Counted from the first letter of the stretch, positions 12,101-18,849 are shown. The stretch: DNA of 64,000 nt from Acidaminococcus sp. (GCA_019416065.1 DXYB01000004.1:12958-76957), one strand, 5' to 3'. The notes: a model not told the origin generated them from the letters alone. Made by a program: numbers and translations.

Positions 12101-13364
12101 CATCGGTCACACTGGAAATGTCTTCACCGGAGGAAGCCGGGGCGGTAGCTTCTTCATTTTCGGAAGATACCGTTTCTTCCGGTCCTACGGTTGCCGTGGT
12201 ATCAATGGTTTCATCGAGAGTGCTGCCACTAGGCCCGTTGTTATTATTGTCGGGTCCGCCGTTTTCGAGAGTAGGGCCGTTTTCGTTCGGATCATTGGGG
12301 TTAAATTCTTTGGCATTTGCTTCAATGGTATCACGGTCAGCCCATTTCCGGGCCACCCGGCTTCCAAGAGCGCCCACACCACCGAATAACATACCAGGTC
12401 CAAAAGCGGCAGCTGCTTCGTCTTTCTGGCCTTGCGTCCATTCAAAGGGATTCACAATACTGGTAAGGCCGCCAGGTTGTTTCCCTTTTGCATAGTCGGT
12501 GGAACCTCTCTGCGCACCTTCTTCCCAGGATTGCTGTAATGCACCACCGGTAATACCGGCAGCCCCCAATGCGGCTTTCCCTAACTTGGAATTGATGTTT
12601 TTGCCGAACATAGTACCAAGTCCCAAAGATTCAACGGAATTGGAAAGAGCCAGGAGCGGGGTCTGGATCAATGTGTTCACGGCAGCAGCTTTTTGCAGCT
12701 GGCCTTTGTCCGTGATTCCTTCTTCCTTCATGTCCTGGATTACATTACCGGATTCGCTGGATACTTCGATAGGGGTTTTGGCTACGTTCGCAACAATCAG
12801 GCTGCCGTATTTGCTGGACAGTGCTTTAGCAAGGGAAGGCAGCCCGTGAGCTGCCGCCTTTCCCGCGAAATAGTTTGCCAGGGTGCTCAGATTGCCAACA
12901 CCGGCAGCCCCGGCAGCGGTTCCCAGTGCCGCCGTTTCAGCGCCCATCATCAAAGCAGAACCGGTCATATTCCCTGCATCGTAAGCCAGCCCCTGAGGAT
13001 CCGTGATGTATGCCATGGGATTGGACGTAATGGTGTCAAAGTTCCAGTTGTGGGTCCGGGTGTTTCGTTCTGCAATAGCCTTCAAGTCATCGGCCATATC
13101 TCCGCCTACGCCTGCAAAAGTGTCTGCAAGGGTAGCCTGGCCGGACAGTACGCCGGAAGCCCCGGCCTTGATGCCGGAAAGAATGTTGTCTAAGAATCCT
13201 GCATTTTTAAAGTTTTCTTCTCTGCTAAGGGGCGCATCTGCATCACTACGCCCCGTAATGGGGTTATAGTAGTATTCCTTATCTTCAATGGCACCGGTAT
13301 TGGGATCAATACCATAGAACTCGTTTTCTTCTTTGTCGATTTTCTCAAACGGATCAAAAGCCAT
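141..13364 (-). CDS. Giant polyvalent ejection protein (transglycosylase, M15 peptidase, ParB-like, helicase, methyltransferase)
   Basis: The 4,407-residue product is an assembly of recognisable domains. Residues 120-345 are Ala/Gly-rich and partly hydrophobic. Residues 425-510 are an SLT lytic transglycosylase (catalytic Glu431 in GQESGG, then YGSMQILP). Residues 595-680 are an M15-type D,D-peptidase (His627, Asp634, His675). Residues 706-795 are two tandem 45-residue repeats. Residues 975-1110 are a ddrB-like ParB fold with the GNGR motif. Residues 2170-2770 are an SF2 helicase: Walker A GTGTGKT (Lys2232), DESH at 2314-2317, SAT at 2428-2430, QQEGRIYRFG near 2730. Residues 2840-3030 are an N6-adenine methyltransferase (EPSAGDG, NPPF at 2934-2937). 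HEAFH at 3202-3206 is metalloprotease-like. Residues 3345-3480 resemble a second SAM methyltransferase fold. The last 900 residues are helical and unassigned. An AAAGGAGT ribosome binding site precedes the ATG. Position after two ejection-type genes and the transglycosylase suggest a T7 gp16-like role, while helicase plus methyltransferase recall P1 DarB antirestriction. The domain calls are mine from motifs. Confidence 0.85.
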   Translation of the reverse strand: MAFDPFEKIDKEENEFYGIDPNTGAIEDKEYYYNPITGRSDADAPLSREENFKNAGFLDNILSGIKAGASGVLSGQATLADTFAGVGGDMADDLKAIAERNTRTHNWNFDTITSNPMAYITDPQGLAYDAGNMTGSALMMGAETAALGTAAGAAGVGNLSTLANYFAGKAAAHGLPSLAKALSSKYGSLIVANVAKTPIEVSSESGNVIQDMKEEGITDKGQLQKAAAVNTLIQTPLLALSNSVESLGLGTMFGKNINSKLGKAALGAAGITGGALQQSWEEGAQRGSTDYAKGKQPGGLTSIVNPFEWTQGQKDEAAAAFGPGMLFGGVGALGSRVARKWADRDTIEANAKEFNPNDPNENGPTLENGGPDNNNNGPSGSTLDETIDTTATVGPEETVSSENEEATAPASSGEDISSVTDDLASAITGQESGGDTEAVNSSTGAYGSMQILPSNWDEWSKEALGHVGDMNNVDDYNATAKHKLEQYVRDYGPEGAAAAWYAGEQNGKRYADGLSTGIDDEGNEYSFDAPLSNGPSVNQYVASVMSKMQNGGGSTSSGSSFTPQMMVNTEGKTWDRLDDSVDVENVKDVTKAGLADIADVYYNTFGVPLTVTSGNDSGVHADGPHSHYAGVKLDVSGGVLDDQKKRHQFIEECEKRGIEVLDEYEHPSPNSTGGHLDLDFTNYKGGGNSRRAGGGVSSTVSGISLKDMTDYLKENQREFDEFEMKDTIDDALGSNDPSKIEDVFTTAKNSKDMVDYLKENQHQFNDPDLNNAIDEALTSKNPNVIESVYNAVKKQNDAADVETNRILSELRDEMGLSDDNNVQKPAAGPAVQKQTTTTTAQKQKGTLPTFENLNRIPFVHRPFLNNKIYAPYSFNGNPNGYSNGLINLAQRAMNGDQKAAELFSKIREWDRKALEDMVREQPKMLQQAPQAPAQATESSSTVNPSSMQENAPVTNSGAQEQRYANSPRGNTTTIESDDQTKYKAQYRLADANDLVVSHDTDSGMNIRTNPAYPSQFQPRDRNNATMRQQVISISNKLDPGRLMDSQMINTGAPVVNSSGIVLNGNGRAMGIKAAYGNGRGEAYKKALKANAQRLGLNPGAVDKMKNPVLVREVSASPDEMEKIITSKVGGAEMNAAERAVLDSKKVKDSTLERFIDNTSHSLVTTANANDYVLSVLKDITDGDPNKLNPLLNNRMEPSKEGVERARNAVFAMAYGDGSERLLNLVTMDTDSPIKSYTNAMLQVSPVFALLNKRIHDGMRYNINVTNPIAEAGNRLDGLRKNNTKLSIYLQEQALLPDLTPEAHAILQFVDESGRGSKNTTEFFSTMANIINQLGNPKEDATALFQDEGVTPEKIKPIDVVDYSYHVMKGDAEQYALGQTGTQLPQESNAEQGDKNVNPEPEQAEKPEGENGNTRERHTAENNEVPAESGKPVQTDEARQTGEVVQGYPSGRPDFENSFESGYKEFKQTAKVYDNDIYVTGKVRPAEKALRRESDLVERTMKFNLVDFENWAPEFIRKIGHDKRDILIHTTPRKIDTVKQYIFPTFKAAYKDTFSTMVNPQHGALKAPDTNWRNFSDRAQGVANDLADAYYNSAFAFIESYAEWARNRVGWDSVTDDEEVLRYDEKGKEGSVDKPHGLYTSYAKFKSPHQDLGPVVRKWRTNPDAKVLDLTEEADNIKSNRGMPDRFGASTGVKAAVHFLGKDATEKITLGDTEKTRKELQKQYPQYDWNKYSDSYEMAEAVGGIQAREHGYDAIRSMDKENPAYSEYVALTDKAFKAKESEKPKQPPKAQEAQPENKPAVDPKQQRYGNDHYFSDSVTDSGSGRTWARVGIQKGYSVLNGEFKRANKLVKEHKGHYSKFGGERGWVFNTDAERDAFLKDARHDAVDVPEIENKPVPEKKKEETPAPAQEKAKKTAKKPYEDLLKDYSFDKGIKQIRDNLRADKDLAIVAKNNTEQDFELGMLGGAEEEALDIYNAAYAQKNQQAIDDFADLLNKRNALKTAMKPYVHDLYEGLRKEAANKGGKVTSSETKQNQTNGKPENGIMEAEETGKKGAEKNVKSSVPGVAPRAGKGAGENTMGESRVQGSGSDGRSGQNREKTGEGPEEHGTGNRSVSDRGTSAGGKTGNSTVQAEKSDDRRAGSPKLPGSIADSYAGNPDDGRKGPDELVKSVKERPKHESPVAKAQAAENNPKLKEIKKALSMLAPEQANDVMLAENRLENANGMMFTNGTGTGKTYTGMGVVKRFYDAGKKNVLVLAPSDDILKGWEEAAKKSFGIKLTRLADTTDAGKGPVTATYANAGENKEITKRNWDLIVCDESHKLMSGAKAEPTKALNAVRAMSAHDDGFYRYFEDKYTKEYEDITNKRNELNELETRLANRMLKPGETLAELREAIKDKEDAYNKAYNEYDKLRRKEEELYKKRPKSKVLFLSATPFQYVNDLDYVNGYLFNYSDYGPMEQQGYNRPNGKQQFYIENFGYSMRYNQLNKPGADVDSTVMEQSFNEKMMKSGALHGRMLSSDYDYDRGFIRVDAGVGKKIDDGFNWLSDHYQKYDALADVLNQRFRGFYRFYLLEAIKAKSAIPIIKDYVKEGKKVVVFHNFNKGGADNPFILPEKAFSQIEPERQVALTRQYESFIKERPDLLHLKLSSLKSPIETLSDAFGKSIAIYNGTLSKKERTAAIKAFNNDDSSTKIILVQSDAGQAGISLHDTTGKHQRVLINLGLPTKPSEAIQQEGRIYRFGNKSNALFRYLNTGTTFEQMAFAQKVAERAGTVENLAMGENARALKNSYVQAYEESQDSNDWKKYLPGSETEGTGGKANDYKQETMDDFERAKAFYFGKQKRDARSKSREGVDYYATPEPLGEKMVEWLHAQPGDSLLEPSAGDGAIARWMPNNTANTVVEPSSTLQPVLMRNVNNVKAFNGTFEELDLHNKFNGIAMNPPFGLGGKTAIEHVAKAYKHLKDGGRLIAIIPDGPAANKRFDKWFNGDPDASRWQDRGVRDGVIMATINLPDVTFKRAGTAVRTKLVVIDKYSDPDMRSKAASLADGTFDLPGDSINELFDNLENISMPDRLTDDGKRYSVREEDNVSTEPTEKDYSDSLNDNNETADSNIQRSIDSLKQEVRDAFPQAEISDIDNSQMKVKTATGTITIDLQKNIIVGEKAEKKARKEHGMDSTGNIVVEGYYKQGGLNKDAVIALSQESSEGSAYHEAFHAAWDMALTDKEKTAMTKYYSKHTGGKTVSEAMADGYKEWKKQRTEGKGSYYGKLFQKVNDFVSKAKAILTGVENVHNVMRKVAEGNVWNRSAEINDAAMRAASSRSSNTAEQQEYDAETSPKQVPSMFKTIPWKQGTKNIDIGGGKYNFTTDYLKQEHGVENVVFDPYYRTKTENEKAMEAIKGKADTVTVANVLNTLKQPAWRRCVILQAANALKKDGTAYFQIYEGDRSGVASTSEKQQSYQNNMKTSEYVGEIKDYFKDVERKGNVIIAKNPDFNPADKAVWSMDDLATDDVSFSIRSAADNLKTKLKGDKNERIKVAMDDVVREMSITQTLLRSPSYIAEHVKRFAAFFKMAVKAQETQEHLRNLFNKQLNRIHHLYLHSKQDVQDWANLLWQGDAEGKEYSRKDLQDMGVAENVANAYSATRAMINHVYNMLNETRNHVETIQKRMTKPELKNLMQDKFADITRVEDRGPAKKGSLEHEYLVTYKRPKTWRTTDTVDEKMLKQLKSDPSIQVLSEDKKGKNYEVVYEERRGDIHKLEGYIPHFFHDFFVVAKDEDGNNVVVGSGRNIKDAYKKAEAYIKEHPEYADNVTIAPKSFNFGDNEHARAVEIGDGQYFEMVKKCEDQLNMTMKEAREFLEDKVKTKNRHRFFGNFLQRKGALGFEENIDWVLHHYLNAASRYIALESFKSGSISLFERYFGAWNKDYNDNQLAHYVKDYINDVNGNPNSIEMRINEWLNSIPFWRDFVSSKFGDRAALELTNRITSTISVAKLGFCNVSSALLNLGQIVNAYGITGDMKATLKAGGHALRPSFKDMRILHDCGIQDDIRLDAGAGGYTAFRPRALLSKTMGVFSFFDTYSRKVAALSGFYHAISEGKNYNEAIEYARMVNRKSNFDYSPVDAPAAFRKVQGSVIGDLMLQFQKYKVKELELMHDITVNGPKGKALKFWGMYFLLAGVMQVPVTDWFNDLFKQILGIDYKLKIKGAIMDAVGDSKIGRGLARIAMYGLLAASPVNIDISQRFGMGDFILPPKSTLVDILGGPTLSTLTQMYIGIHKNDPLQVLKGFSPALGNYAQVLMGKTVDKKGRTMRVLDSTYDKIVKALGFRLADESINSDISQVQKQRQSEAQDERQGFIRELLDKEENGESRTPDDIKRMKEYGITNKKLKQYRQQRNSSFNERVTHSGSKKFRQENDALTNFAK

Positions 13365-13378
13365 TGTTCACACTCCTT

Positions 13379-15451
13379 TTATAGTCCGAAAGCGGACCAG
13401 TTTGTATCGCTAAACAGCTTTTCGGCAAGGTCATTGCCATAGCGTTTTCTGGCCGCTTCCATCATGCCTTCTTTGTCCAGGCCCTGATCCCCGGCCTGCT
13501 GGTTGTATTGCAGGGCCTGCGTCCATTCGCTTAATTTCAAGCGATAGATATTATCCAGTGCGGGGTCCGGTCTGTCTCCGTAAATGCTTTTATATGCCTT
13601 GTCTCCTACGTTTTGAAGCCAGGAGAAAAAGCCTCCGGAGGAACCACCGCCAGGAGAAGGCTGGGCCGGGCTGCCACCACCGCCACCATTACCGTCTCCA
13701 CCGGTTGCAGGTGTTTCAGCTTCGGGAGGTCCGTCCCATGTTCCGATGCCGGTTTGCCGGACTGCGGCGTCAATTGCATCACTGATTTCTTCCGGGCTGA
13801 GGTTGTTTTCAATGCTTGCCAGATATTGGTATACTTCCGTGGGGTTGGTTTTCCCGGTTTTCAATACTGTGCCGATTGCCCCAATCAGTTTGTTTTTAGC
13901 TGCTGTGCTGGGCTTCGGGTCCTCCCCTACGGTTGTGTCACCATAGGCCACGGAGGTTTGCCGGAGCAGTTCAGCTATGGTCTTTGGTTGTTTCTTCAAG
14001 CTGCCGGTAAGTCCACTCCGGGAACTGCCGAGTCCTTTGCCCAAGGCAATCTGTACAAGTTGTTCCGGTGTAGCGTTCGGATAGATTTTAGCGGCGAGGG
14101 AAACACGGTTGGCAATTTTCTGCTGTTCTGCTTGCAGGGCCAAATTGGTTTTGTATCTTGCCATTTCCTTGTTGATTTGCAAATTGAATTTGGCAAGGTC
14201 TTTGGTGTTTTGCAGGTTATCTTTTGCAAATTTCTCTTTCTGTGCAAACTGATGGTCCGACTTTTTGTACCACTGTTCGTTCTGCCACAGAGTCGGATAA
14301 AATACCGCGTTCTTGAGGAACAAGTTAGCCGCCTCCGGATTATCTTTGGACAGCTGTACAATCTTTTCCTGGAACTGTGCGGTAGTCGGGTCAGCCGTAA
14401 GCAGGTCTTTCAAGTCAAGCTGCGTATTATGGTCTTTCACTTTCTGATCGTAGGAGTCGGCCATCATTTCCAGGGTAGACATGGTTTTGGCAATCCGGTC
14501 CTCGTCAAACCCATCTTTTAACATAGCAAGGCGCTGTTGCATCAGCCATTTGGTCTTGTCAAATTTCATCCGTTCATTAGGGTCCTGTTTAGGGACCGGC
14601 TGAGGGGACGGGAGCTGGCTTGCAGCTGCCGTGGACTGCTGTTGCTGATCCGCAGCAGGGGCCGGTGCTACCGGCTGAGCAATATTGCCCCCTGCGTTCA
14701 CGGTATCAAGCATCTGTTGAACTGCCGGGTCTCCTGCGTTCTGCTGTAAGGCGTTTCCTACCTGCTGGAGCTCCTGGGCCTGCCGGAGCTGGAAGTTGGA
14801 AGGGATAATTGCTTCAGGAGACGTATCTACAGCAGCCCCGCCAACTCCATTCGCGTTGGCCGTATCAGCGGGGCTTGACTGAAAAAAACCGTTGCCGGAA
14901 ATCCCTAAACCTGGCTGCTGCCCGTTTCTAATCTGTTGTTCCAGTTCCAGCTGGTCAAGAACCTGCATACGCGGATCCTGCTGATAGTCAGTAGAACCAA
15001 TAGCAATAGTGGGCTGCTGTTGAGCTGCTGCGGCGGCCGGGGCCGTATTACCGGAAATACCGATAGCACCAGTGGCACCGGGAGTGCCGTTGATAATATT
15101 GGAGTCATTCTGCATGCTCTGTTCCCATGCCTTTTGTGCTGCCTGGTTGTCCTGCAAGGGGGCAATCTGCTGAGCACTGGGAATGGAAGCGTCGCCGATG
15201 GAAATCTGGTCCAGGGCCTGAGCCTGCTGCTCAGGAGTGACAGTCGGTTCAAATCCGTTCAGGGAAGCTGCGGCGTTCTCCAGGATTTTCTGTTCCCCGC
15301 GCTTATTGTAGTTGTCTGCAAGGGTGGACCCTGCCATATATCCCAGTGAAAAATAAGGATCATTGTAGGCCAGTTTGGCCCAGTTCACTTGCTGTTTCGT
15401 GTTTTTCGGTGCGTACTTAGCATAAGTGTTCGTTACAGTGCTAGTTGCCAT
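13379..15451 (-). CDS. Probable internal virion (ejection) protein, gp15-like position
   Basis: This 690-residue protein is rich in Gln and Ala (residues 60-270) and then becomes a long charged helical region (270-470). A Gly/Ser/Pro linker lies near residues 575-605, followed by a short C-terminal domain. There is no signal peptide and no enzyme motif. It lies 14 bases upstream of the giant ejection gene and directly after the Hint-containing protein. This is the order of T7 genes 14, 15 and 16, whose products leave the capsid and form a channel across the envelope. The role is inferred from position and composition; I do not recognise the sequence family. Confidence 0.6.
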   Translation of the reverse strand: MATSTVTNTYAKYAPKNTKQQVNWAKLAYNDPYFSLGYMAGSTLADNYNKRGEQKILENAAASLNGFEPTVTPEQQAQALDQISIGDASIPSAQQIAPLQDNQAAQKAWEQSMQNDSNIINGTPGATGAIGISGNTAPAAAAAQQQPTIAIGSTDYQQDPRMQVLDQLELEQQIRNGQQPGLGISGNGFFQSSPADTANANGVGGAAVDTSPEAIIPSNFQLRQAQELQQVGNALQQNAGDPAVQQMLDTVNAGGNIAQPVAPAPAADQQQQSTAAASQLPSPQPVPKQDPNERMKFDKTKWLMQQRLAMLKDGFDEDRIAKTMSTLEMMADSYDQKVKDHNTQLDLKDLLTADPTTAQFQEKIVQLSKDNPEAANLFLKNAVFYPTLWQNEQWYKKSDHQFAQKEKFAKDNLQNTKDLAKFNLQINKEMARYKTNLALQAEQQKIANRVSLAAKIYPNATPEQLVQIALGKGLGSSRSGLTGSLKKQPKTIAELLRQTSVAYGDTTVGEDPKPSTAAKNKLIGAIGTVLKTGKTNPTEVYQYLASIENNLSPEEISDAIDAAVRQTGIGTWDGPPEAETPATGGDGNGGGGGSPAQPSPGGGSSGGFFSWLQNVGDKAYKSIYGDRPDPALDNIYRLKLSEWTQALQYNQQAGDQGLDKEGMMEAARKRYGNDLAEKLFSDTNWSAFGL

Positions 15452-15466
15452 TGTACCCTCCTATAA

Positions 15467-16603
15467 TCACCATTCATCAGTTCCACCCACGGCCACAATG
15501 CCGTTGGCGTAATACCGGTTGTCACCAGTCAGTTTCATATCGTATACCCTTGCAGTTTCAAGCGGAGCATAGCCGAATACGCGCGCCGTTCCGGATTCCG
15601 TAAGGATCGTATCTCCTGCATGGAGTTCTTTCAGGGTTGCCAGGGTGCCATCTTCCTTGATGAAAGGCTGGGTAAATGTGGTATCCACCTTGAAAACATC
15701 ATCACCATCAAAGGCAATCAGACGGAAGGTGTCTGCTCTGCCGTTCTTCAATACATCCACAACAGTTTCAACGGTTTCATTCCCGCCCTTGGAAGGACAA
15801 ATAACCTTGTCGCCCGCCTTAATTGCGGAAATCTTTTTGGTTCCATTCGGCGTCTTGATTTTCGTGTTGCCGGTAAAGCAGAAAATGCCGCCGCTGTTGG
15901 AAGCATAGCCAGCCAGAAGGCCACCAAAGAGGCCGCTTCCCCCGCTGGTTTTCTGGGTTGCCGTTGTAGTGCCCTGACCGGAAACACCTGCAAGGGCGCT
16001 GTTGGTAGCACCGTTGAGGCCCAGAGAAGCGTTCCAGAGGTTGAGTGCGGGCTGCTGGGCTGCTTCCTGGGCAGCTGCACCCGTGCTGATCCCCGCATTG
16101 GCCCCACTCATCTGCTGGCCATACAGCTGGCTGAGGAGGCCGATGTTATTGTTGTAGGCATTGGCCATGGCCTGAGAAGCAGCATCGTTGATGTCTGCAA
16201 TCCCCTTATTGGTCACACTGGAATTTAGCACACCATTCGCGCCCAAAGTATTGAGCATGTTCCCCATGGAGGAATTGACTCCCTGCTGGATCTGATTCTG
16301 CATGTTCTGGGTATAGGCGGTAGGCAGCTGGCCATTAATCAGCCCCTGTACACCCTGCTGGGCGTTGGCAATCTGCCCCTGGGCGTTATGGTTCAGCTGG
16401 TTAAAGTCAACCTGCGTGGCGCCGATAGAGTCCTGGAGGATATTCCGTGCCACATTGTTCAGCCATAAGGCGTTGGGGGAAACGGCTTCGGAATAGTCCG
16501 CGGCCTGCCGCTGGAGTCTTTTTTCTTCTTCGGTAGGCGTGTAGCTCTGCACCGTTGTGTTGCTGGAGCCCTTTTTATGGAGCTGTAAAACTAAATCAAA
16601 CAT
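15467..16603 (-). CDS. Internal virion protein (gp14-like position) with C-terminal Hint domain
   Basis: Residues 1-235 are an Ala/Gln/Asn/Gly-rich helical domain like podophage gp14-type ejection proteins. Residues 242-370 are a Hint (hedgehog/intein) domain. It opens at Cys242 in CFTGNTKIKTPNG, contains KISAIKAGDKV and TTFTQPF, and ends RVYDMKLTGDNRYYANG, the block F signature. The usual C-terminal His-Asn followed by Cys/Ser/Thr is missing, and the chain ends 11 residues after ANG with GGTDEW. Only cleavage at the Cys242 side therefore looks possible, not splicing. The gene starts 7 bases downstream of the preceding stop and is followed by the two other ejection-type genes. The family role is inferred from context. 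Confidence 0.7.
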   Translation of the reverse strand: MFDLVLQLHKKGSSNTTVQSYTPTEEEKRLQRQAADYSEAVSPNALWLNNVARNILQDSIGATQVDFNQLNHNAQGQIANAQQGVQGLINGQLPTAYTQNMQNQIQQGVNSSMGNMLNTLGANGVLNSSVTNKGIADINDAASQAMANAYNNNIGLLSQLYGQQMSGANAGISTGAAAQEAAQQPALNLWNASLGLNGATNSALAGVSGQGTTTATQKTSGGSGLFGGLLAGYASNSGGIFCFTGNTKIKTPNGTKKISAIKAGDKVICPSKGGNETVETVVDVLKNGRADTFRLIAFDGDDVFKVDTTFTQPFIKEDGTLATLKELHAGDTILTESGTARVFGYAPLETARVYDMKLTGDNRYYANGIVAVGGTDEW

Positions 16604-16610
16604 TCATTCA

Positions 16611-17099
16611 TCACTCGCTTTCCCTGGAAAGGTTTGGAGCTTCGTGGCCCATGTACTCCGTTACCCAGTAATCAGGACGGTGGGAAATCTCATTGATTCC
16701 CTTGAAGGTAATCACCACATATCTGTCCAGCTTATCCTTGCAGATGTATCGTTCCTGTCCGTTGATATGCTGTTCCTTGATAATCTTCCATCCCCAGAAA
16801 CGGATATACGGTCTGATCCGGCGCGTACAAATGGTGCTGATACATTTCAGGCCGTTCTGCCGGCAATACAGTTCTGCCAGGTCCCGCCAGAATTTAGCAT
16901 CCCCGCACAAGTCGTAGATAACAAAGATGCCTGTATCCGCCTCCGGTTTCATGACACAAATCCCGCGGTCCTCTAGAAAGTTGAGTGTAAAGCCGGGTGG
17001 GACTGATACATAGTCTCCCGTCTTTTGCTTGTATAGGGCCATCCATTCTTCAAACGTCCTTGCGTTCGCTCTCGTGACCTTCTTCTTTTCCGTTTCCAT
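16611..17099 (-). CDS. Hypothetical late protein
   Basis: The product has 162 residues and I do not recognise it. It is a compact mixed alpha/beta protein with a central stretch (residues 75-125) that faintly recalls a GNAT acyltransferase core. No acetyl-CoA loop is clear, so I do not call one. The first 50 bases overlap the end of the upstream membrane-protein gene, and the next gene begins 7 bases after its stop. It therefore belongs to the late operon between the nozzle and ejection-protein genes. Confidence 0.6.
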   Translation of the reverse strand: METEKKKVTRANARTFEEWMALYKQKTGDYVSVPPGFTLNFLEDRGICVMKPEADTGIFVIYDLCGDAKFWRDLAELYCRQNGLKCISTICTRRIRPYIRFWGWKIIKEQHINGQERYICKDKLDRYVVITFKGINEISHRPDYWVTEYMGHEAPNLSRESE

Positions 17100-17496
17100 C
17101 TTCCGTTTCCTTTCCTCCTTCCATTCTTTGGTCCTGCTTCGGCCCGCAGTCAGCCCCGGCCCGTTTGGGCAGTGGCGGTGCTGGCCGGTCTTTGTTGTTG
17201 TCTATTTCCCACGTGTCCGGTATCCCATCTTCGTCCTTATCCACCAGGGCTTTTCCCAGCACGCAGAAAGTACCGACAACGGCCACTCCGAAATAGGTCC
17301 CTGCAAACTGGTTGACCGCAGCGTAGTTGACTTTCCCAGTCACCCAGAATTCCAGCAGGAGCCCGATTAAATAGAGGCTTCCCACACTGATGAAGATTCC
17401 CGCATAAAGAAGCAGGAACAGCCTGGGGAGCCCTGTAATTTTCATTTTGGTTACGCCTCTATTGAGCGTCCGGATCCATTTGCTTATTCTGTCCAT
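17050..17496 (-). CDS. Small membrane protein with charged tail
   Basis: The 148-residue protein has a short basic N-terminus and hydrophobic segments near residues 24-50 and 62-84. A DEDGIPDTWEID stretch (residues 88-99) resembles a calcium-binding loop, and the C-terminal third is Lys/Glu/Gly-rich. GGAGAA lies just before the ATG. The last 50 bases overlap the downstream gene in another frame. It could be a holin or a membrane anchor for ejection, but no motif decides. Confidence 0.6.
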   Translation of the reverse strand: MDRISKWIRTLNRGVTKMKITGLPRLFLLLYAGIFISVGSLYLIGLLLEFWVTGKVNYAAVNQFAGTYFGVAVVGTFCVLGKALVDKDEDGIPDTWEIDNNKDRPAPPLPKRAGADCGPKQDQRMEGGKETEDGNGKEEGHESERKDV

Positions 17497-17499
17497 GAT

Positions 17500-18849
17500 T
17501 CAATTTTCTCCGGCATAAAGATTGATAAAATCAATCGCAACATTCCCGTCTGTCTCAATTCCCAGAACGGAGTCACGGCATACGGAAAAACAGTGAACCA
17601 CACGGCGCTTTCTCCCCACCTTAAAAGGAACGTCTTTATTCGCCCATTTAAGGTGGAGTGTCCCGCTTCCGGTCACATCCAGATCAAACTTCCTTGTGAT
17701 AATGCTTGTAGAGGACGAGAGCTGCCGTGTGACGAGTTTTTGCTCTATGGGGGTACCGTTATCTGTCGTGTACCGTTTCGCCCATCTGTAGAGCGATTTC
17801 CCGCCCGCTATGATGATTCCGTCCTGTGTATCTGCCATGTCCTTAATGTCCAAGGGAAAAGAAAGTTCCACACAGGCCCCCATATCATACTGGAGGCAGT
17901 ACAGGTTCCCGGTGTTGGCCTTGGTATTCGGCTGGATAATCAGCTGACGTTTGCGGACCAGGTTATACAGCCGGGGGTGGTTCACTTCTTTTTCCAGGTT
18001 CCGGTTGAACTTCCTTCCCAGTTCGTTGATGGTAAAGTTCCCGTAGTTCTGCACGGCCTCCAGGGTACGCAGGCCCTTGTTGGTGCAGAAGGCTATGGTG
18101 CTTCCCAGAACGATGATCCCGTCCGCTGTCAGCACGTCCGAATTATCCCCGGCAAGGGAAGTGTTCCAGCTGGTGTAGAAACCGTTGGTGTCATACACCT
18201 TTCCGTTGCTCTTGAAGGTGGCAATATCGCCGCTGATCGGGAGGACTTTCAGAATATCTCCATCATCTTTGTAGCCAGCTTCCAGCCATTTAGAGGAGCT
18301 GTCGGAATCAGTATCTTCTTTCCAGCCATCTTCGTAGGGATTCCCGGTAGCGGAGTAATAGATATTGTCATCCCCCATACAGGAAATAACCAGCCTGCTC
18401 ATGCTCTCCCAAACGTAGTCACAGTTGTAGGAGGCTTCAATGGTTGCCACCGTATGGGCGGAAGGATCATAATACTGGAGCTTTCCCCCGCTTGCGATGA
18501 ACACCTTGCCATCAAACCGGCAATAGTTCGGCTTCCTTGTTCCGGTCAGCGTTCCCGCCTGGTTGTGTAGGGTATCCAGATTTTCTTCCCAGATTGAACC
18601 GTCAGACAGGCATACAAGGAATTGGTTCAGACCGTTGTTGTAGAACACGGAAAGGATTTCCTTGTCATAGGTCACAAGAGGGGCGGAAAGACCGCCCCTT
18701 GTCACCAGCCGGTTAAAGTCGTATTCAAAGTTCTGGATAACCTGATATTCGTTTTCCTGGAGTTGTTGCGGAGGAACGGCGGTATTAATACCGCCAGTGA
18801 AATCAGAACATGAAAGAATGTTGATATTCTTCTTTTCCATCGCTGCCAT
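17500..18849 (-). CDS. Tail nozzle / DNA-stabilisation protein (P22 gp10-like)
   Basis: The 449-residue protein starts with DFTGGINTAVPPQQLQENEY and NFEYDFNRLVTRGG, the opening typical of podophage nozzle or packaged-DNA stabilisation proteins. It then continues as a repetitive beta-rich chain with several D-G-x-I/V-hydrophobic turns (for example ADGIIVLGSTIAFC), consistent with a beta propeller. Such proteins close the portal after packaging and form the tail tip. The start could be Met1 or Met4; AAGGTGG suits Met1. It lies between the holin-like gene and the small late membrane gene. Confidence 0.65.
   Translation of the reverse strand: MAAMEKKNINILSCSDFTGGINTAVPPQQLQENEYQVIQNFEYDFNRLVTRGGLSAPLVTYDKEILSVFYNNGLNQFLVCLSDGSIWEENLDTLHNQAGTLTGTRKPNYCRFDGKVFIASGGKLQYYDPSAHTVATIEASYNCDYVWESMSRLVISCMGDDNIYYSATGNPYEDGWKEDTDSDSSSKWLEAGYKDDGDILKVLPISGDIATFKSNGKVYDTNGFYTSWNTSLAGDNSDVLTADGIIVLGSTIAFCTNKGLRTLEAVQNYGNFTINELGRKFNRNLEKEVNHPRLYNLVRKRQLIIQPNTKANTGNLYCLQYDMGACVELSFPLDIKDMADTQDGIIIAGGKSLYRWAKRYTTDNGTPIEQKLVTRQLSSSTSIITRKFDLDVTGSGTLHLKWANKDVPFKVGRKRRVVHCFSVCRDSVLGIETDGNVAIDFINLYAGEN

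Noticed and set aside
15467..15880. Functional intein splicing in the 378-residue protein
   Set aside because: The C-terminal Asn/nucleophile pair is absent and the domain is at the protein end, so there is no C-extein to join.
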